Notes under the pieces: generated by a model
Seen by the model: only the letters and a program-made list of their open reading frames with translations
Told to the model about the DNA's origin: nothing
Databases searched by the model: none
Shown here: positions 22,813-30,023 of the stretch, piece after piece
How the letters are laid out: each line of letters opens with the position of its first letter
How positions within the stretch are numbered: the stretch's first letter is position 1
Made by a program: the position numbers and the translations under genes
Origin: CAXTEJ01 sp964243295
Lineage (GTDB): Bacteria > Actinomycetota > Actinomycetes > Actinomycetales > Angustibacteraceae
Length of the DNA stretch: 34,961 nucleotides
Assembly: GCA_964243295.1 (NCBI GenBank)
Contig: CAXTEJ010000035.1
Span: 1 to 34,961 of the forward strand
Direction: 5' to 3'

Positions 22813-23892
22813 ATGGCGGAGCGGTCCGAGGACGAGCTCATCCGCAGCACCCTGGCCGCCGCGGCGCCGGGAACCGAGCTGCGCGACGGGCTCGAGCGCA
22901 TCCTGCGCGGCCGCACCGGCGCGCTCATCGTGCTCGGCAACGACCGGGTGGTCGAGAGCATCGCCACCGGCGGGTTCCCGCTCGACGTCGAGTTCTCCGC
23001 GACCCGGCTGCGCGAGCTGGCGAAGATGGACGGCGCGATCGTGTGCGACGCCGACGCCAGCCGCATCGTGCGCGCCGCCACCCAGCTGCTGCCCGACCCG
23101 AGCATCGAGACCGCCGAGTCCGGCACCCGCCACCGCACCGCCGAGCGCGTCGCCAAGCAGACCGGCTTCCCCGTGATCTCGGTGAGCCAGTCGATGCGCA
23201 TCGTCGCGCTGTACGTCGGCAACCGCCGCCACGTGCTCGAGGACTCCAGCGCGATCCTCAGCCGCGCCAACCAGGCCCTCGCGACCCTCGAGCGCTACAA
23301 GCTGCGCCTCGACGAGGTCACCGGCACGCTCTCGGCGCTCGAGATCGAGGACCTCGTCACCGTCCGCGACGTCGCCGCGGTGATCCAGCGGCTCGAGATG
23401 GTCGGCCGCATCAGCGACGAGATCGCCGGTTACGTCGTCGAGCTGGGGACCGACGGGCGGCTGCTCACGCTGCAGCTGGACGAGCTGACCGGCGGCCTCG
23501 GGCCCGACCGCGAGCTCGTCGTCCGCGACTACCTCGAGCAGGGCACCGCCGACGACCGCATCGGCGAGCTGCTCGGCCAGCTGGCGCAGCTGACCTCCGC
23601 CGAGCTGCTCGACCTGTCGTCGGTCGCCAAGATCCTCGGCTACAGCACGGTCGGCGACGCCCTCGACGCCGCCGTGAGCCCCCACGGCTACCGCCTGCTG
23701 AGCAAGGTGCCGCGCCTGCCCGGCGCCATCGTCGACCGGCTGGTCGAGCACTTCGGCAGCCTGCAGAAGCTGCTCGCCGCAGGTCTGGACGACCTGATGG
23801 CGGTCGACGGCGTCGGCGAGCTTCGGGCGCGGGCGGTGCGCGAGGGTCTGTCGCGCCTCGCCGAGTCGAGCATCCTCGAGCGCTACGTCTGA
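22813..23892 (+). CDS. disA: DNA integrity scanning diadenylate cyclase DisA
   Basis: Condenses two ATP into the second messenger c-di-AMP and stalls on recombination intermediates such as Holliday junctions. The N-terminal DAC domain carries GALIVLG (36-42), the catalytic KMDGAIVCD (DGA at 73-75) and the ATP-binding RHRTAE (106-111). A helical spine (about 150-290) and a C-terminal helix-hairpin-helix DNA-binding domain (FGSLQKLLAAGLDDLMAVDGVGE) follow, at the normal length of 359 residues. The ATG at 22813 has a G-rich Shine-Dalgarno; an upstream GTG at 22801 would add four residues and is less likely. It is followed after two bases by mutY. Products of DisA may regulate the K+ uptake system encoded at 6133-8212. 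Confidence 0.96.
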   Translation: MAERSEDELIRSTLAAAAPGTELRDGLERILRGRTGALIVLGNDRVVESIATGGFPLDVEFSATRLRELAKMDGAIVCDADASRIVRAATQLLPDPSIETAESGTRHRTAERVAKQTGFPVISVSQSMRIVALYVGNRRHVLEDSSAILSRANQALATLERYKLRLDEVTGTLSALEIEDLVTVRDVAAVIQRLEMVGRISDEIAGYVVELGTDGRLLTLQLDELTGGLGPDRELVVRDYLEQGTADDRIGELLGQLAQLTSAELLDLSSVAKILGYSTVGDALDAAVSPHGYRLLSKVPRLPGAIVDRLVEHFGSLQKLLAAGLDDLMAVDGVGELRARAVREGLSRLAESSILERYV

Positions 23893-23894
23893 GG

Positions 23895-24791
23895 GTGGGC
23901 GGCTCACCCCTGCACGAACCGCTGCTGCGCTGGTACGACGAGACGCAGCGCGACCTGCCGTGGCGCGCGCCCGGACGCACGCCGTGGGGCGTGCTGGTCA
24001 GCGAGGTCATGCTGCAGCAGACGCCGGTGTCGCGCGTGCTGCCCGTGTGGCAGGCTTGGCTCGACCGCTGGCCGACGCCCGCGGCCCTCGCCGCCGAGCC
24101 GGCCGGCGAGGCGGTGCGCGCCTGGGGTCGGCTGGGTTACCCGCGCCGGGCGCTGCGGCTGCACCGCGCGGCGACGCAGATCACCGAGCGCCACGGCGGG
24201 CAGGTGCCGGCCGACCTCGAGGCGCTGCTCGCCCTCGAGGGCGTCGGCAGCTACACCGCCGCGGCCGTCGCCAGCTTCGCCTTCGGCCGTCGGCACGCGG
24301 TGCTCGACACCAATGTCCGCCGGGTGCTGGCCCGCGCGGTCGGCGGCGACCCCGTGCCGCCCGTCGCCCTGACGCGTGCGGAGGTCGCCCGCGCCGAGGT
24401 GCTCGTCCCGGACGGCGACGCCGAGGCCGCGCGGTGGGCCGTCGCGGTCATGGAGCTGGGTGCCCTCGTCTGCACGGCCCGCTCGCCGTCGTGCGGTGCC
24501 TGCCCGGTGGCGGACAGGTGCGCGTGGCTGGCGGCCGGCGCGCCGGCGTACGACGGACCCGCGCGACGCGGGCAGGCCTGGCACGGCACCGACCGGCAGG
24601 TGCGCGGCCGGCTGCTCGGCGCCGTCCGTGCAGCTGACGGGCCCGTCGCCCTCGCCGACCTGGTCGCCGCGACACCGGACGCCACGCTGCGCGACCCCCG
24701 CCAGCGCGAGCGCGCCCTCGCCTCGCTCGTCGAGGACGGCCTGCTCGAGCCCGTGCCGGGGCCCGAGAGCACGTACGCGCTGCCGGGCTGA
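23895..24791 (+). CDS. mutY: A/G-specific adenine DNA glycosylase (MutY)
   Basis: Removes adenine mispaired with 8-oxoguanine. Catalytic Glu37 is in SEVMLQQTPVSRV, the helix-hairpin-helix LEGVGSYTAAAVASF (114-128) is followed by catalytic Asp138 in VLDTNVRRV, and a 4Fe-4S cluster is formed by Cys193, Cys200, Cys203 and Cys209 (C-x6-C-x2-C-x5-C). The C-terminus is short (298 residues total), as is common in actinobacterial MutY, with only a reduced NUDIX-like 8-oxoG-recognition part. The GTG at 23895 lies two bases after the disA stop with TGAGG just upstream, so disA and mutY are coupled. The same neighbourhood occurs in mycobacteria (Rv3586-Rv3589). Confidence 0.95.
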   Translation: MGGSPLHEPLLRWYDETQRDLPWRAPGRTPWGVLVSEVMLQQTPVSRVLPVWQAWLDRWPTPAALAAEPAGEAVRAWGRLGYPRRALRLHRAATQITERHGGQVPADLEALLALEGVGSYTAAAVASFAFGRRHAVLDTNVRRVLARAVGGDPVPPVALTRAEVARAEVLVPDGDAEAARWAVAVMELGALVCTARSPSCGACPVADRCAWLAAGAPAYDGPARRGQAWHGTDRQVRGRLLGAVRAADGPVALADLVAATPDATLRDPRQRERALASLVEDGLLEPVPGPESTYALPG

Positions 24792-24815
24792 CCGTTCGGC
24801 TCTGGGCGCGAAGGC

Positions 24816-24859
24816 CGCCGGTGACCCCTGAGGCGTCCACTGCGCCGCGGGGTCCGGCG
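24816..24859. terminator. Hairpin between convergent mutY and phosphoesterase genes
   Basis: CGCCGG-TG-ACCCC (24816-24828) pairs with GGGGTCCGGCG (24849-24859), leaving a two-base bulge; the 20-base loop contains a further GGCG/CGCC stem. It lies between two stop codons facing each other, so it can serve both strands. Confidence 0.5.
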
Positions 24860-24860
24860 A

Positions 24861-25634
24861 CTACCCGCCCCGCGGTGACCGCCCGTCGCGCGGGCCGAAG
24901 GCGCGGACGGCGTCGGCGTCGCTGTTGAGCGCCCGCACGTACTCCTCGGCCCAGGCGCGGCGGTCGGGGTACGTCGAGCCGGCGACGACGGCCTCGACCG
25001 CGGCGTCGACGTCGACGGTCGCCGACATCAGCGACACCCCGCCGTCGCGCAGAACGGCGTAGGCGCCGCCGGCCCGGCCGTACGGCATGCCGACGCTGCC
25101 GGGGTTGACGACCAGCCGGCGGTCGACGAGCCGCACGAACGGCATGTGCGTGTGGCCGCAGACGACCGTGCGGACCTGCTCGGGCACGTCGGCGAGCGCC
25201 TCGGCCCACCGCTCGAGCCGGGTGTCGACGAGCACGACCTCGTCGTCGTCCCGCGGCGAGCCGTGGCAGAAGAGCACCGGGCCGAAGCCGTCGACCTCGA
25301 CGGTCACCGGGTGCGGCAGCCCGGCGAGCAGCTCGACGTGGCGGGGCTCGAGCTGGGCGGCGGCCCACGGCGTCACGTCGGGCGCGTCGCCACCCTCCCC
25401 GCGGGCGACGGCGACCAGCTCGCGGTCGGCGTTGCCGCGCACCAGCACGACCCGGTCGCCGAGGGCGGTGAGCCGGTCGAGCACCTGCGTCGGCTGCGGC
25501 CCGGACGCGTGGTCGCCGGTCACGACGACGAGCTCGGCCTCGCGCACCGCCCGCTCCGCGAGCACCGCCTCGAGCACCGGCAGCACCCCGTGGACGTCGG
25601 ACAGCACCGCCACCGAACCCACGCTGTGCCCCAT
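24861..25634 (-). CDS. Calcineurin-type metallophosphoesterase
   Basis: A 257-residue dimetal phosphoesterase of the YfcE/MPE class. All metal-site motifs are visible: SDVHG (Asp13, His15), TGDHA (Asp41), RGNADRE (Asn68), FCHGSP (His) and CGHTHMPF (His, His). Relatives hydrolyse phosphodiesters or phosphomonoesters; the small size and lack of other domains suggest a cytosolic enzyme of broad or unknown specificity. The ATG at 25634 fits the first beta-strand (SVAVLSDVHG) directly. No Shine-Dalgarno is obvious. It faces mutY and is divergent from the VOC gene with 87 bases between the starts. Confidence 0.88.
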   Translation of the reverse strand: MGHSVGSVAVLSDVHGVLPVLEAVLAERAVREAELVVVTGDHASGPQPTQVLDRLTALGDRVVLVRGNADRELVAVARGEGGDAPDVTPWAAAQLEPRHVELLAGLPHPVTVEVDGFGPVLFCHGSPRDDDEVVLVDTRLERWAEALADVPEQVRTVVCGHTHMPFVRLVDRRLVVNPGSVGMPYGRAGGAYAVLRDGGVSLMSATVDVDAAVEAVVAGSTYPDRRAWAEEYVRALNSDADAVRAFGPRDGRSPRGG

Positions 25635-25721
25635 CGGGGCATCGTGCCCGACCGCTGTCGGTGGCGTGCGCCAGGGTGGGCGCACCCGCGGTCGCCGACC
25701 GCCGCGCGAAAAGGGCCCGCC

Positions 25722-26108
25722 ATGTTCCTCGGACTGCGCACGATCATCTACCCGGCACCCGACCTCGAGGCCAGCAAGGCGTGGTTCACCCAGCTGCTCG
25801 GCATCGAGCCGTACTTCGACCAGCCGTTCTACGTCGGCTTCACCGTCGCGGGCTACGAGCTGGCGCTCGACCCGAGCGGCGACCCGGCCACCGGTCCTGT
25901 CACCTACTGGGGCGTGCCCGACGCCGAGGCGGCGCTCACCACGCTGCTGGACGCCGGAGCAACCGGCCGCGGCACGGTGCAGGACGTCGGCGACGGCATC
26001 CGCGTCGCGACCGTCATCGAACCCGGCGGCAGCGTGCTCGGGGTCATCGAGAACCCGCACTTTCGGCTGCCGGCGCCGACGCAGCAGCCGAACGGTCCGG
26101 GTCGCTGA
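25722..26108 (+). CDS. VOC (glyoxalase/bleomycin resistance) superfamily protein
   Basis: A 128-residue protein with two beta-alpha-beta-beta-beta units. The first unit is LRTIIYPAPDLEASKAWFTQLLGIEPYF and the second VTYWGVPDAEAALTTLLDAGATGRG followed by IRVATVIEPGGSVLGVIENPHF; the closing Glu (VIEN) is the usual metal ligand of the family. Function could be a lyase, an isomerase or a resistance protein; nothing points to one. AAAAGGG lies seven bases before the ATG, a good Shine-Dalgarno. The last 65 bases overlap the convergent membrane-protein gene tail to tail. Confidence 0.87.
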   Translation: MFLGLRTIIYPAPDLEASKAWFTQLLGIEPYFDQPFYVGFTVAGYELALDPSGDPATGPVTYWGVPDAEAALTTLLDAGATGRGTVQDVGDGIRVATVIEPGGSVLGVIENPHFRLPAPTQQPNGPGR

Positions 26109-27078
26109 GCCCCTCGGCTGCGCGAGCCACCCCACCCGGTCGCACCACCAGCACGGCGCCCAGCGCGGCAGCCACCAGCAGCACGGCGAGCGCACCGAGC
26201 GTCAGCGCGTCGGGGCGCAGCAGCGGCTGGCCGCGCTCGGCCTGCCAGGCCAGCAGCGCGACCAGCGCCAGCTGCGTGCTGCCGGCGACGGCGACCAGCC
26301 GGGCGCTCGTGCGACCAGCGAGGCGGGTGCGCCCGAGGGCGAAGGCCAGCAGCGGCAGCGCCTGCAGGGCGTGCAGCCCGGCGAAGTGCGCGATCCGCAG
26401 GTCGCCGTGCTGGGTGCTCCAGCCGAGCAGCGGCAGGCCGGGGCCGCCGTCCGGGGCACCCACGGTGTGCGCCCCGGCCGGGTCGAACCCCTTGTTCGCG
26501 ATCATCAGCCCGGCGGCGGCCATGCCGACGAGGCAGACGCCGACGCCCCAGCGCAGGCCGGCGGCGGTGAGGTCGTCGACGCCGTCCTGCCGCAGCACCA
26601 GCCAGGCCGCCACGACCGTCAGCACGAACACCCCGCTGATGACGGTGCCCGCGGCCCAGAACAGCCCGGCGTCCAGGGCCGTCGCCTCGTTGAAGTGGCT
26701 CGTCGTGCCCCGCAGCACCTGCAGGCAGATGTACGCGAGCTCGAGGGTGAGCCCGGCGGTGACCCCGATGCTGATCAGCGCCACGCGACGGGGTGCGCCG
26801 CGCAGCCGGTCGAGCACGTAGCGCAGCCCCGTGACGTACAGCACGCTCGACAGGCCGAACTTCGCGGGCTTGGCCCAGGCCGGCGCCCCGCCGATGACAC
26901 GCTGGTCGACGACCAGCCCGACGACTGAGACGGCGAGCACGACCAGGCTCATCACGATGCCCGCGGTCAGCACGCGCCGGGACGTCGGCCACCGCCCTGC
27001 GCGCTCCACGTGCCCGTCAGGCAGCTCCGGCAGCGAGGGGAGCGAGGGGGCCGACGTGGGCGAGGTCGTCGAGGTCAT
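26044..27078 (-). CDS. Multi-TM membrane protein of unknown function
   Basis: A 344-residue integral membrane protein with about eight hydrophobic segments, starting with RVLTAGIVMSLVVLAVSVVGLVV (residues ~36-58). A polar, apparently conserved stretch GGAPAWAKPAKFGLSSVLY follows the first segment, and LELAYICLQVLRGTTSHFN, FAGLHALQALPL and GWSTQHGDLRIAHF contain His, Gln and Asn residues inside or beside membrane helices, as in heme- or quinone-binding or sensory membrane proteins. No family name is assigned. The ATG at 27078 gives a 35-residue Ser/Pro/Thr-rich cytosolic tail. It is divergent from a two-component system across 133 bases, so it may be regulated by, or be an accessory sensor for, that system. 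A pathway role is not established. Confidence 0.75.
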   Translation of the reverse strand: MTSTTSPTSAPSLPSLPELPDGHVERAGRWPTSRRVLTAGIVMSLVVLAVSVVGLVVDQRVIGGAPAWAKPAKFGLSSVLYVTGLRYVLDRLRGAPRRVALISIGVTAGLTLELAYICLQVLRGTTSHFNEATALDAGLFWAAGTVISGVFVLTVVAAWLVLRQDGVDDLTAAGLRWGVGVCLVGMAAAGLMIANKGFDPAGAHTVGAPDGGPGLPLLGWSTQHGDLRIAHFAGLHALQALPLLAFALGRTRLAGRTSARLVAVAGSTQLALVALLAWQAERGQPLLRPDALTLGALAVLLVAAALGAVLVVRPGGVARAAEGLSDPDRSAAASAPAAESAGSR

Positions 27079-27199
27079 GGCCCGAGCGTGCTGCCCCGAC
27101 CGGCCGCGCGTCATCGTCCCGTCGCGCGGTCCGGCGTCCGACCGGGGGACGACGCGCGCCTCCTCCCGCAGGACGGGGCCGGGCGACGGCCCGCGGAAC

Positions 27200-27205
27200 T
27201 AGCAT
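27200..27205 (+). promoter_or_regulatory. -10 element TAGCAT of a leaderless promoter for the histidine kinase
   Basis: TAGCAT ends six bases before the GTG at 27212. The divergent gap 27079-27211 otherwise shows no obvious operator. Confidence 0.5.
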
Positions 27206-27211
27206 CGCCGC

Positions 27212-28351
27212 GTGGACCTGACCGCGGACCCGCTGGGCGCGGACCTTCGCGTGAGCGACCGTGTGTACGCGGCCGTGGCTGTGGTGGCCGCGCTCATCGC
27301 CGTCGGCCAGGGGCCACGGTCGCCGCTCGTGCTCGGGTGCGTGCTGCTGGCGCTGGTGCCGTGGGGGCTGCTGCTCGTCGGCCGCGAGCCGGCGCTGCCG
27401 GTGTTCGCGGTGGTCAGCATGCTGCCCGTCGCCGTCGCGGGCGCCACCACGGGGTTGGCCGCCGTCCTGTTCATGGCGACGGCCGCGAGCAGCCGGGTGG
27501 CCAGCCGCACCGACCGGCGCTCGCTGCTGCTGCTCACCACCGCCGCGGTGCTGGTGCTGCCGGTGCTGTCGACGGCGGCCGATCAGGACATCGAGGACGT
27601 CGGTGCGCTGTACTTCGCGTTCGGCAACCTGTTCGGCGTGCTCGCGGGGGTGATGCTGCGGCGCAGCGCCCGGCTGACACGCGCGCTCGGGGAAGCCGGC
27701 GAGCAGCTGGCCGAGGCGGCGGCCCGCGACGAGCGCCACCGCATCGCCCGGGACGTGCACGACCTCGTGGCCCACTCACTGACCGTCGTCGTGCTGCACG
27801 TCGGCGGCGCCCGGCGGGTGCTGCGAACCGATCCCGACGCCGCCGAGGGCGCGCTGGCCGACGCCGAGCAGGTCTGCCGCGAGAGCCTCGACGGCATCCG
27901 CGGGGTCGTCGGGCTGCTGCGCGAGGACGGCGACCACCCGCCGGTGCTCTCCCTTGGGCTCGACGAGCTCGTCGACGGCTATCGCGCGGCGGGGCTGCCT
28001 GTCACCCTGACGCTTCGCGGTGACCCGGCCGCGCTGCCGCTCGCCACCCGGGTCACGTTGCACCGGGTCGTGCAGGAGGCGCTTGCCAACGTCGGCCGGC
28101 ACGCCGGCACCGGCGCCGCGACCTCGGTGGAGGTGGGCGTCGACGCCGGCGGAGCCGACGTCCGGGTGAGCAACGACCTGCCTGCGCCGCGTGCGGCGCC
28201 CGGTCACGGCGGCTTCGGGCTGCTCGGCCTGGTCGAGCGCGTGGCGTCCCTCGGCGGCACCCTCAGCGGCGGCCCGGACGACGGCAGCTGGGTCGTGCGC
28301 TGCCGTCTGCCCGCGACCGACCGGCGGCCGGCCCGGGTGCCGACGCCGTGA
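27212..28351 (+). CDS. Two-component sensor histidine kinase (NarL/HisKA_3 type)
   Basis: A 379-residue membrane kinase. Four or five hydrophobic segments at about 18-150 (VYAAVAVVAALIAV, LVLGCVLLALVPWGLLLV, VVSMLPVAVAG, LLLLTTAAVLVLPVL, FGNLFGVLAGVM) form a sensor without a large outer loop, suggesting that it senses membrane state or a small ligand. The dimerisation/phosphotransfer helix is RDERHRIARDVHDLVAHSL with phospho-acceptor His183, and the ATPase domain has the N-box VVQEALANVGRHAG and G-box GHGGFGLLGLVERV. The GTG at 27212 with TANNNT six bases upstream suggests leaderless expression. The stop overlaps the response regulator start (GTGA). The kinase type pairs with LuxR-type regulators, as found here. 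Confidence 0.92.
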   Translation: MDLTADPLGADLRVSDRVYAAVAVVAALIAVGQGPRSPLVLGCVLLALVPWGLLLVGREPALPVFAVVSMLPVAVAGATTGLAAVLFMATAASSRVASRTDRRSLLLLTTAAVLVLPVLSTAADQDIEDVGALYFAFGNLFGVLAGVMLRRSARLTRALGEAGEQLAEAAARDERHRIARDVHDLVAHSLTVVVLHVGGARRVLRTDPDAAEGALADAEQVCRESLDGIRGVVGLLREDGDHPPVLSLGLDELVDGYRAAGLPVTLTLRGDPAALPLATRVTLHRVVQEALANVGRHAGTGAATSVEVGVDAGGADVRVSNDLPAPRAAPGHGGFGLLGLVERVASLGGTLSGGPDDGSWVVRCRLPATDRRPARVPTP

Positions 28352-29037
28352 GCGAACCGGTGAGCGGGCCGGCGGCGCCGAGCGTGCGGATCGTGCTGGC
28401 CGACGACCAGGCCATGGTGCGGTCGGGTTTGGCGCTCGTGCTCGGCTCCGAGCCGGGCTTCGAGGTGGTCGGGCAGTGCGCGGACGGCGCCGGTGTGCCT
28501 GACGTCGTCCGCGCGACCGGGCCCGACCTCGTGCTGATGGACCTGCGGATGCCGCGCGTCGACGGGCCCGAGGCGACCCGGCGGCTGCGGGCGACGCCGG
28601 GAGCGCCACCGGTGCTGGCGCTCACCACCTTCGACGACGACGACGTCCTGTGGTCGGCGCTGGACGCCGGAGCCGCCGGCTTCGTGCTCAAGGACAGCCC
28701 CGCCGAGGCGCTGGTCGAGGCGGTGCGCTCGGTCGCGGGCGGCGGCGCCTGGCTGGACCCGCGGGTGCTGCCCCGGGTGCTGGCCCGGGCGCGGAGCGGA
28801 CCACGCACCACCCCGACGTCCGCCCGGGCCCTGGCCCGGCTCACCCCCCGCGAGAGCGAGGTGCTGCAGCTGGTCTGCCGCGGCGCCACCAACGCCGAGA
28901 TCGCGGACCGGCTGCACCTGGGCGAGCGCACCGTGAAGTCGCACGTGTCGGCCATCCTCGCCAAGCTCGACGCCCGCGACCGCGCCGCCGCCATCGTCCT
29001 CGCCCTCGACGCGGGCCTCGGCGGCACACGAGGGTGA
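28348..29037 (+). CDS. LuxR/NarL-type response regulator
   Basis: Partner of the preceding kinase, 229 residues. The receiver domain has the acidic pair Asp19-Asp20 (VLADDQ), phospho-acceptor Asp65 (LVLMDLRMP), Thr (ALTTFDDDD) and Lys (FVLKDSPAE). The C-terminal LuxR HTH reads LTPRESEVLQLVCRGATNAEIADRLHLGERTVKSHVSAILAKL without the sequence being unusual. Phosphorylation is expected to promote dimerisation and DNA binding. The start GTG 28348 overlaps the kinase stop by four bases. Likely targets include its own operon and the divergent membrane-protein gene, by analogy with similarly arranged systems. Confidence 0.93.
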   Translation: MSEPVSGPAAPSVRIVLADDQAMVRSGLALVLGSEPGFEVVGQCADGAGVPDVVRATGPDLVLMDLRMPRVDGPEATRRLRATPGAPPVLALTTFDDDDVLWSALDAGAAGFVLKDSPAEALVEAVRSVAGGGAWLDPRVLPRVLARARSGPRTTPTSARALARLTPRESEVLQLVCRGATNAEIADRLHLGERTVKSHVSAILAKLDARDRAAAIVLALDAGLGGTRG

Positions 29038-29070
29038 CCCGGGACGCCGCCATCTCGCTGGCAGGCACAC

Positions 29071-29151
29071 CTCAGCCGGGCGCGGCCAGCTCGGCGCGCA
29101 CGAGTCAACGGCTTGACGCGAGACCCGCGGACGCGCTCAGCCGGGCGCGGC
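29071..29151. repeat. Exact 16-bp direct repeat, 65 bases apart
   Basis: CTCAGCCGGGCGCGGC occurs at 29071-29086 and 29136-29151. Between them lies the small inverted repeat GTCAA-CGGC-TTGAC (29104-29117). The repeats flank a stretch downstream of the response regulator and could mark a deletion or insertion scar. Confidence 0.6.
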
Positions 29152-29303
29152 ACCACGACGACGGCACCCGTGACCGCCGCATCGCCGGTGACGTCGAGCC
29201 CGTCCTGCAGGGTGGACCAGACGAACGCCGGCATCGCCGCCAGCTGCAGCCGAGCGGTGCTGCGGCCCGAGGCGCTGTCGGTGAACGTCCGGTCCAACGG
29301 CAC
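29130..29303 (-). pseudogene. Apparent coding remnant, unknown family
   Basis: On the minus strand a frame from GTG 29303 reads VPLDRTFTDSASGRSTARL and continues QLAAMPAFVWSTLQDGLDVT then GDAAVTGAVVVV. For about 55 codons third positions are almost all G or C and the product resembles folded protein; after about 29130 the bias is lost and the frame runs antisense into the response regulator. A stop codon lies five codons before the GTG. No family is recognised. It may be a 5' or internal fragment of a decayed gene, or chance. The rest of the 298-base gap (29038-29335) holds only the repeats noted at 29071. Confidence 0.35.
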
Positions 29304-29335
29304 CGCGTCGAGCTGCGGTCACGCTGACACCTCAG

Positions 29336-29932
29336 TCACCGGCGTGGGCCGCGGGTGAAGATCTGGGTGGCTGCCGACCGGGTGAGGTCCTCGATCCGGG
29401 CGAGGTCCGCTTCGGGTTCGAGGTTCCCCGTCAGGTGCAGCGTCGCCAGTCCGTGCACGAGCGACCACGCCGCCACCGCGGCTGACGCTGCGGCGGAGTC
29501 GTCGGCGACCGTGGCACTGCCACCTTGGAGCAGGTCGTAGTTCGCCGCCCGGGCGGCGTTCAGCTCCGCGTCGTCGGTGCGGAGCAGATCGGGGCGGAAC
29601 ATCACCGCGAAGTGGGCGGGATGGGTGAGCGCGAAGCGGACGTAGGCCACCGCGGACTCGAGGAACGGCCGGTCGCTGCTGTTCATGGCCGCCGTCAGCT
29701 GGGCGGTCATGAGCTGGTAGCCCTCAGCCGCCAGCGCGGTCAGCAGGCCCGCCTTGTCCCCGAAATGGTGGGCTGGCGCCGCGTGGGAGACCCCAGCCGA
29801 GCGGGCCAGCGCCCGCAGGCTCAACGCCGCCGCACCCTCACGCTCGATCTCCCGTGCTGCGACCTGCAGCAGCGTCCGGCGCAGGTCCCCGTGGTGGTAG
29901 GGCCTGGCGAAGCTGTCATCCGTTCGGCTCAT
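29336..29932 (-). CDS. TetR family transcriptional regulator
   Basis: A 198-residue repressor. The N-terminal HTH is SLRALARSAGVSHAAPAHHFGDKAGLL (about 38-64), slightly unusual in having SHAAPAHHF where S.-.-.YYHF is common; this form is typical of the TetR group with a WHG-type ligand-binding C-terminal domain (FALTHPAHFAVMFRPDLL and AWSLVHGLATLHL). It is divergent from an MMPL transporter with 91 bases between starts, the classic arrangement for a repressor of an exporter gene. A palindrome and repeated TGACA elements lie in the shared promoter region. The ligand is unknown, probably a hydrophobic compound or lipid. Confidence 0.92.
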   Translation of the reverse strand: MSRTDDSFARPYHHGDLRRTLLQVAAREIEREGAAALSLRALARSAGVSHAAPAHHFGDKAGLLTALAAEGYQLMTAQLTAAMNSSDRPFLESAVAYVRFALTHPAHFAVMFRPDLLRTDDAELNAARAANYDLLQGGSATVADDSAAASAAVAAWSLVHGLATLHLTGNLEPEADLARIEDLTRSAATQIFTRGPRR

Positions 29933-29984
29933 GCGGGAACGATGACAGCAGAACTTGACAGTGGCAAGAACGCGCCCGCATCCT

Positions 29985-30013
29985 CATCTTGACATTGACA
30001 GGATATCGAGATG
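29985..30013. promoter_or_regulatory. Imperfect palindrome: candidate TetR operator
   Basis: CATCTTGACAT (29985-29995) and ATATCGAGATG (30003-30013) match in 9 of 11 positions as inverted arms around TGACAGG. It ends at the Shine-Dalgarno of the MMPL gene. In the same 60 bases TGACA occurs four times (29943, 29956, 29990, 29996), two of them as full TTGACA -35-like hexamers next to each other and one at 29955. Confidence 0.5.
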
Positions 30014-30023
30014 GGGAGCCCAC

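Noticed and set aside
24861..26195. 444-codon form of the metallophosphoesterase
   Set aside because: The first 187 codons are antisense to the VOC gene and lack family similarity; the fold begins at ATG 25634.
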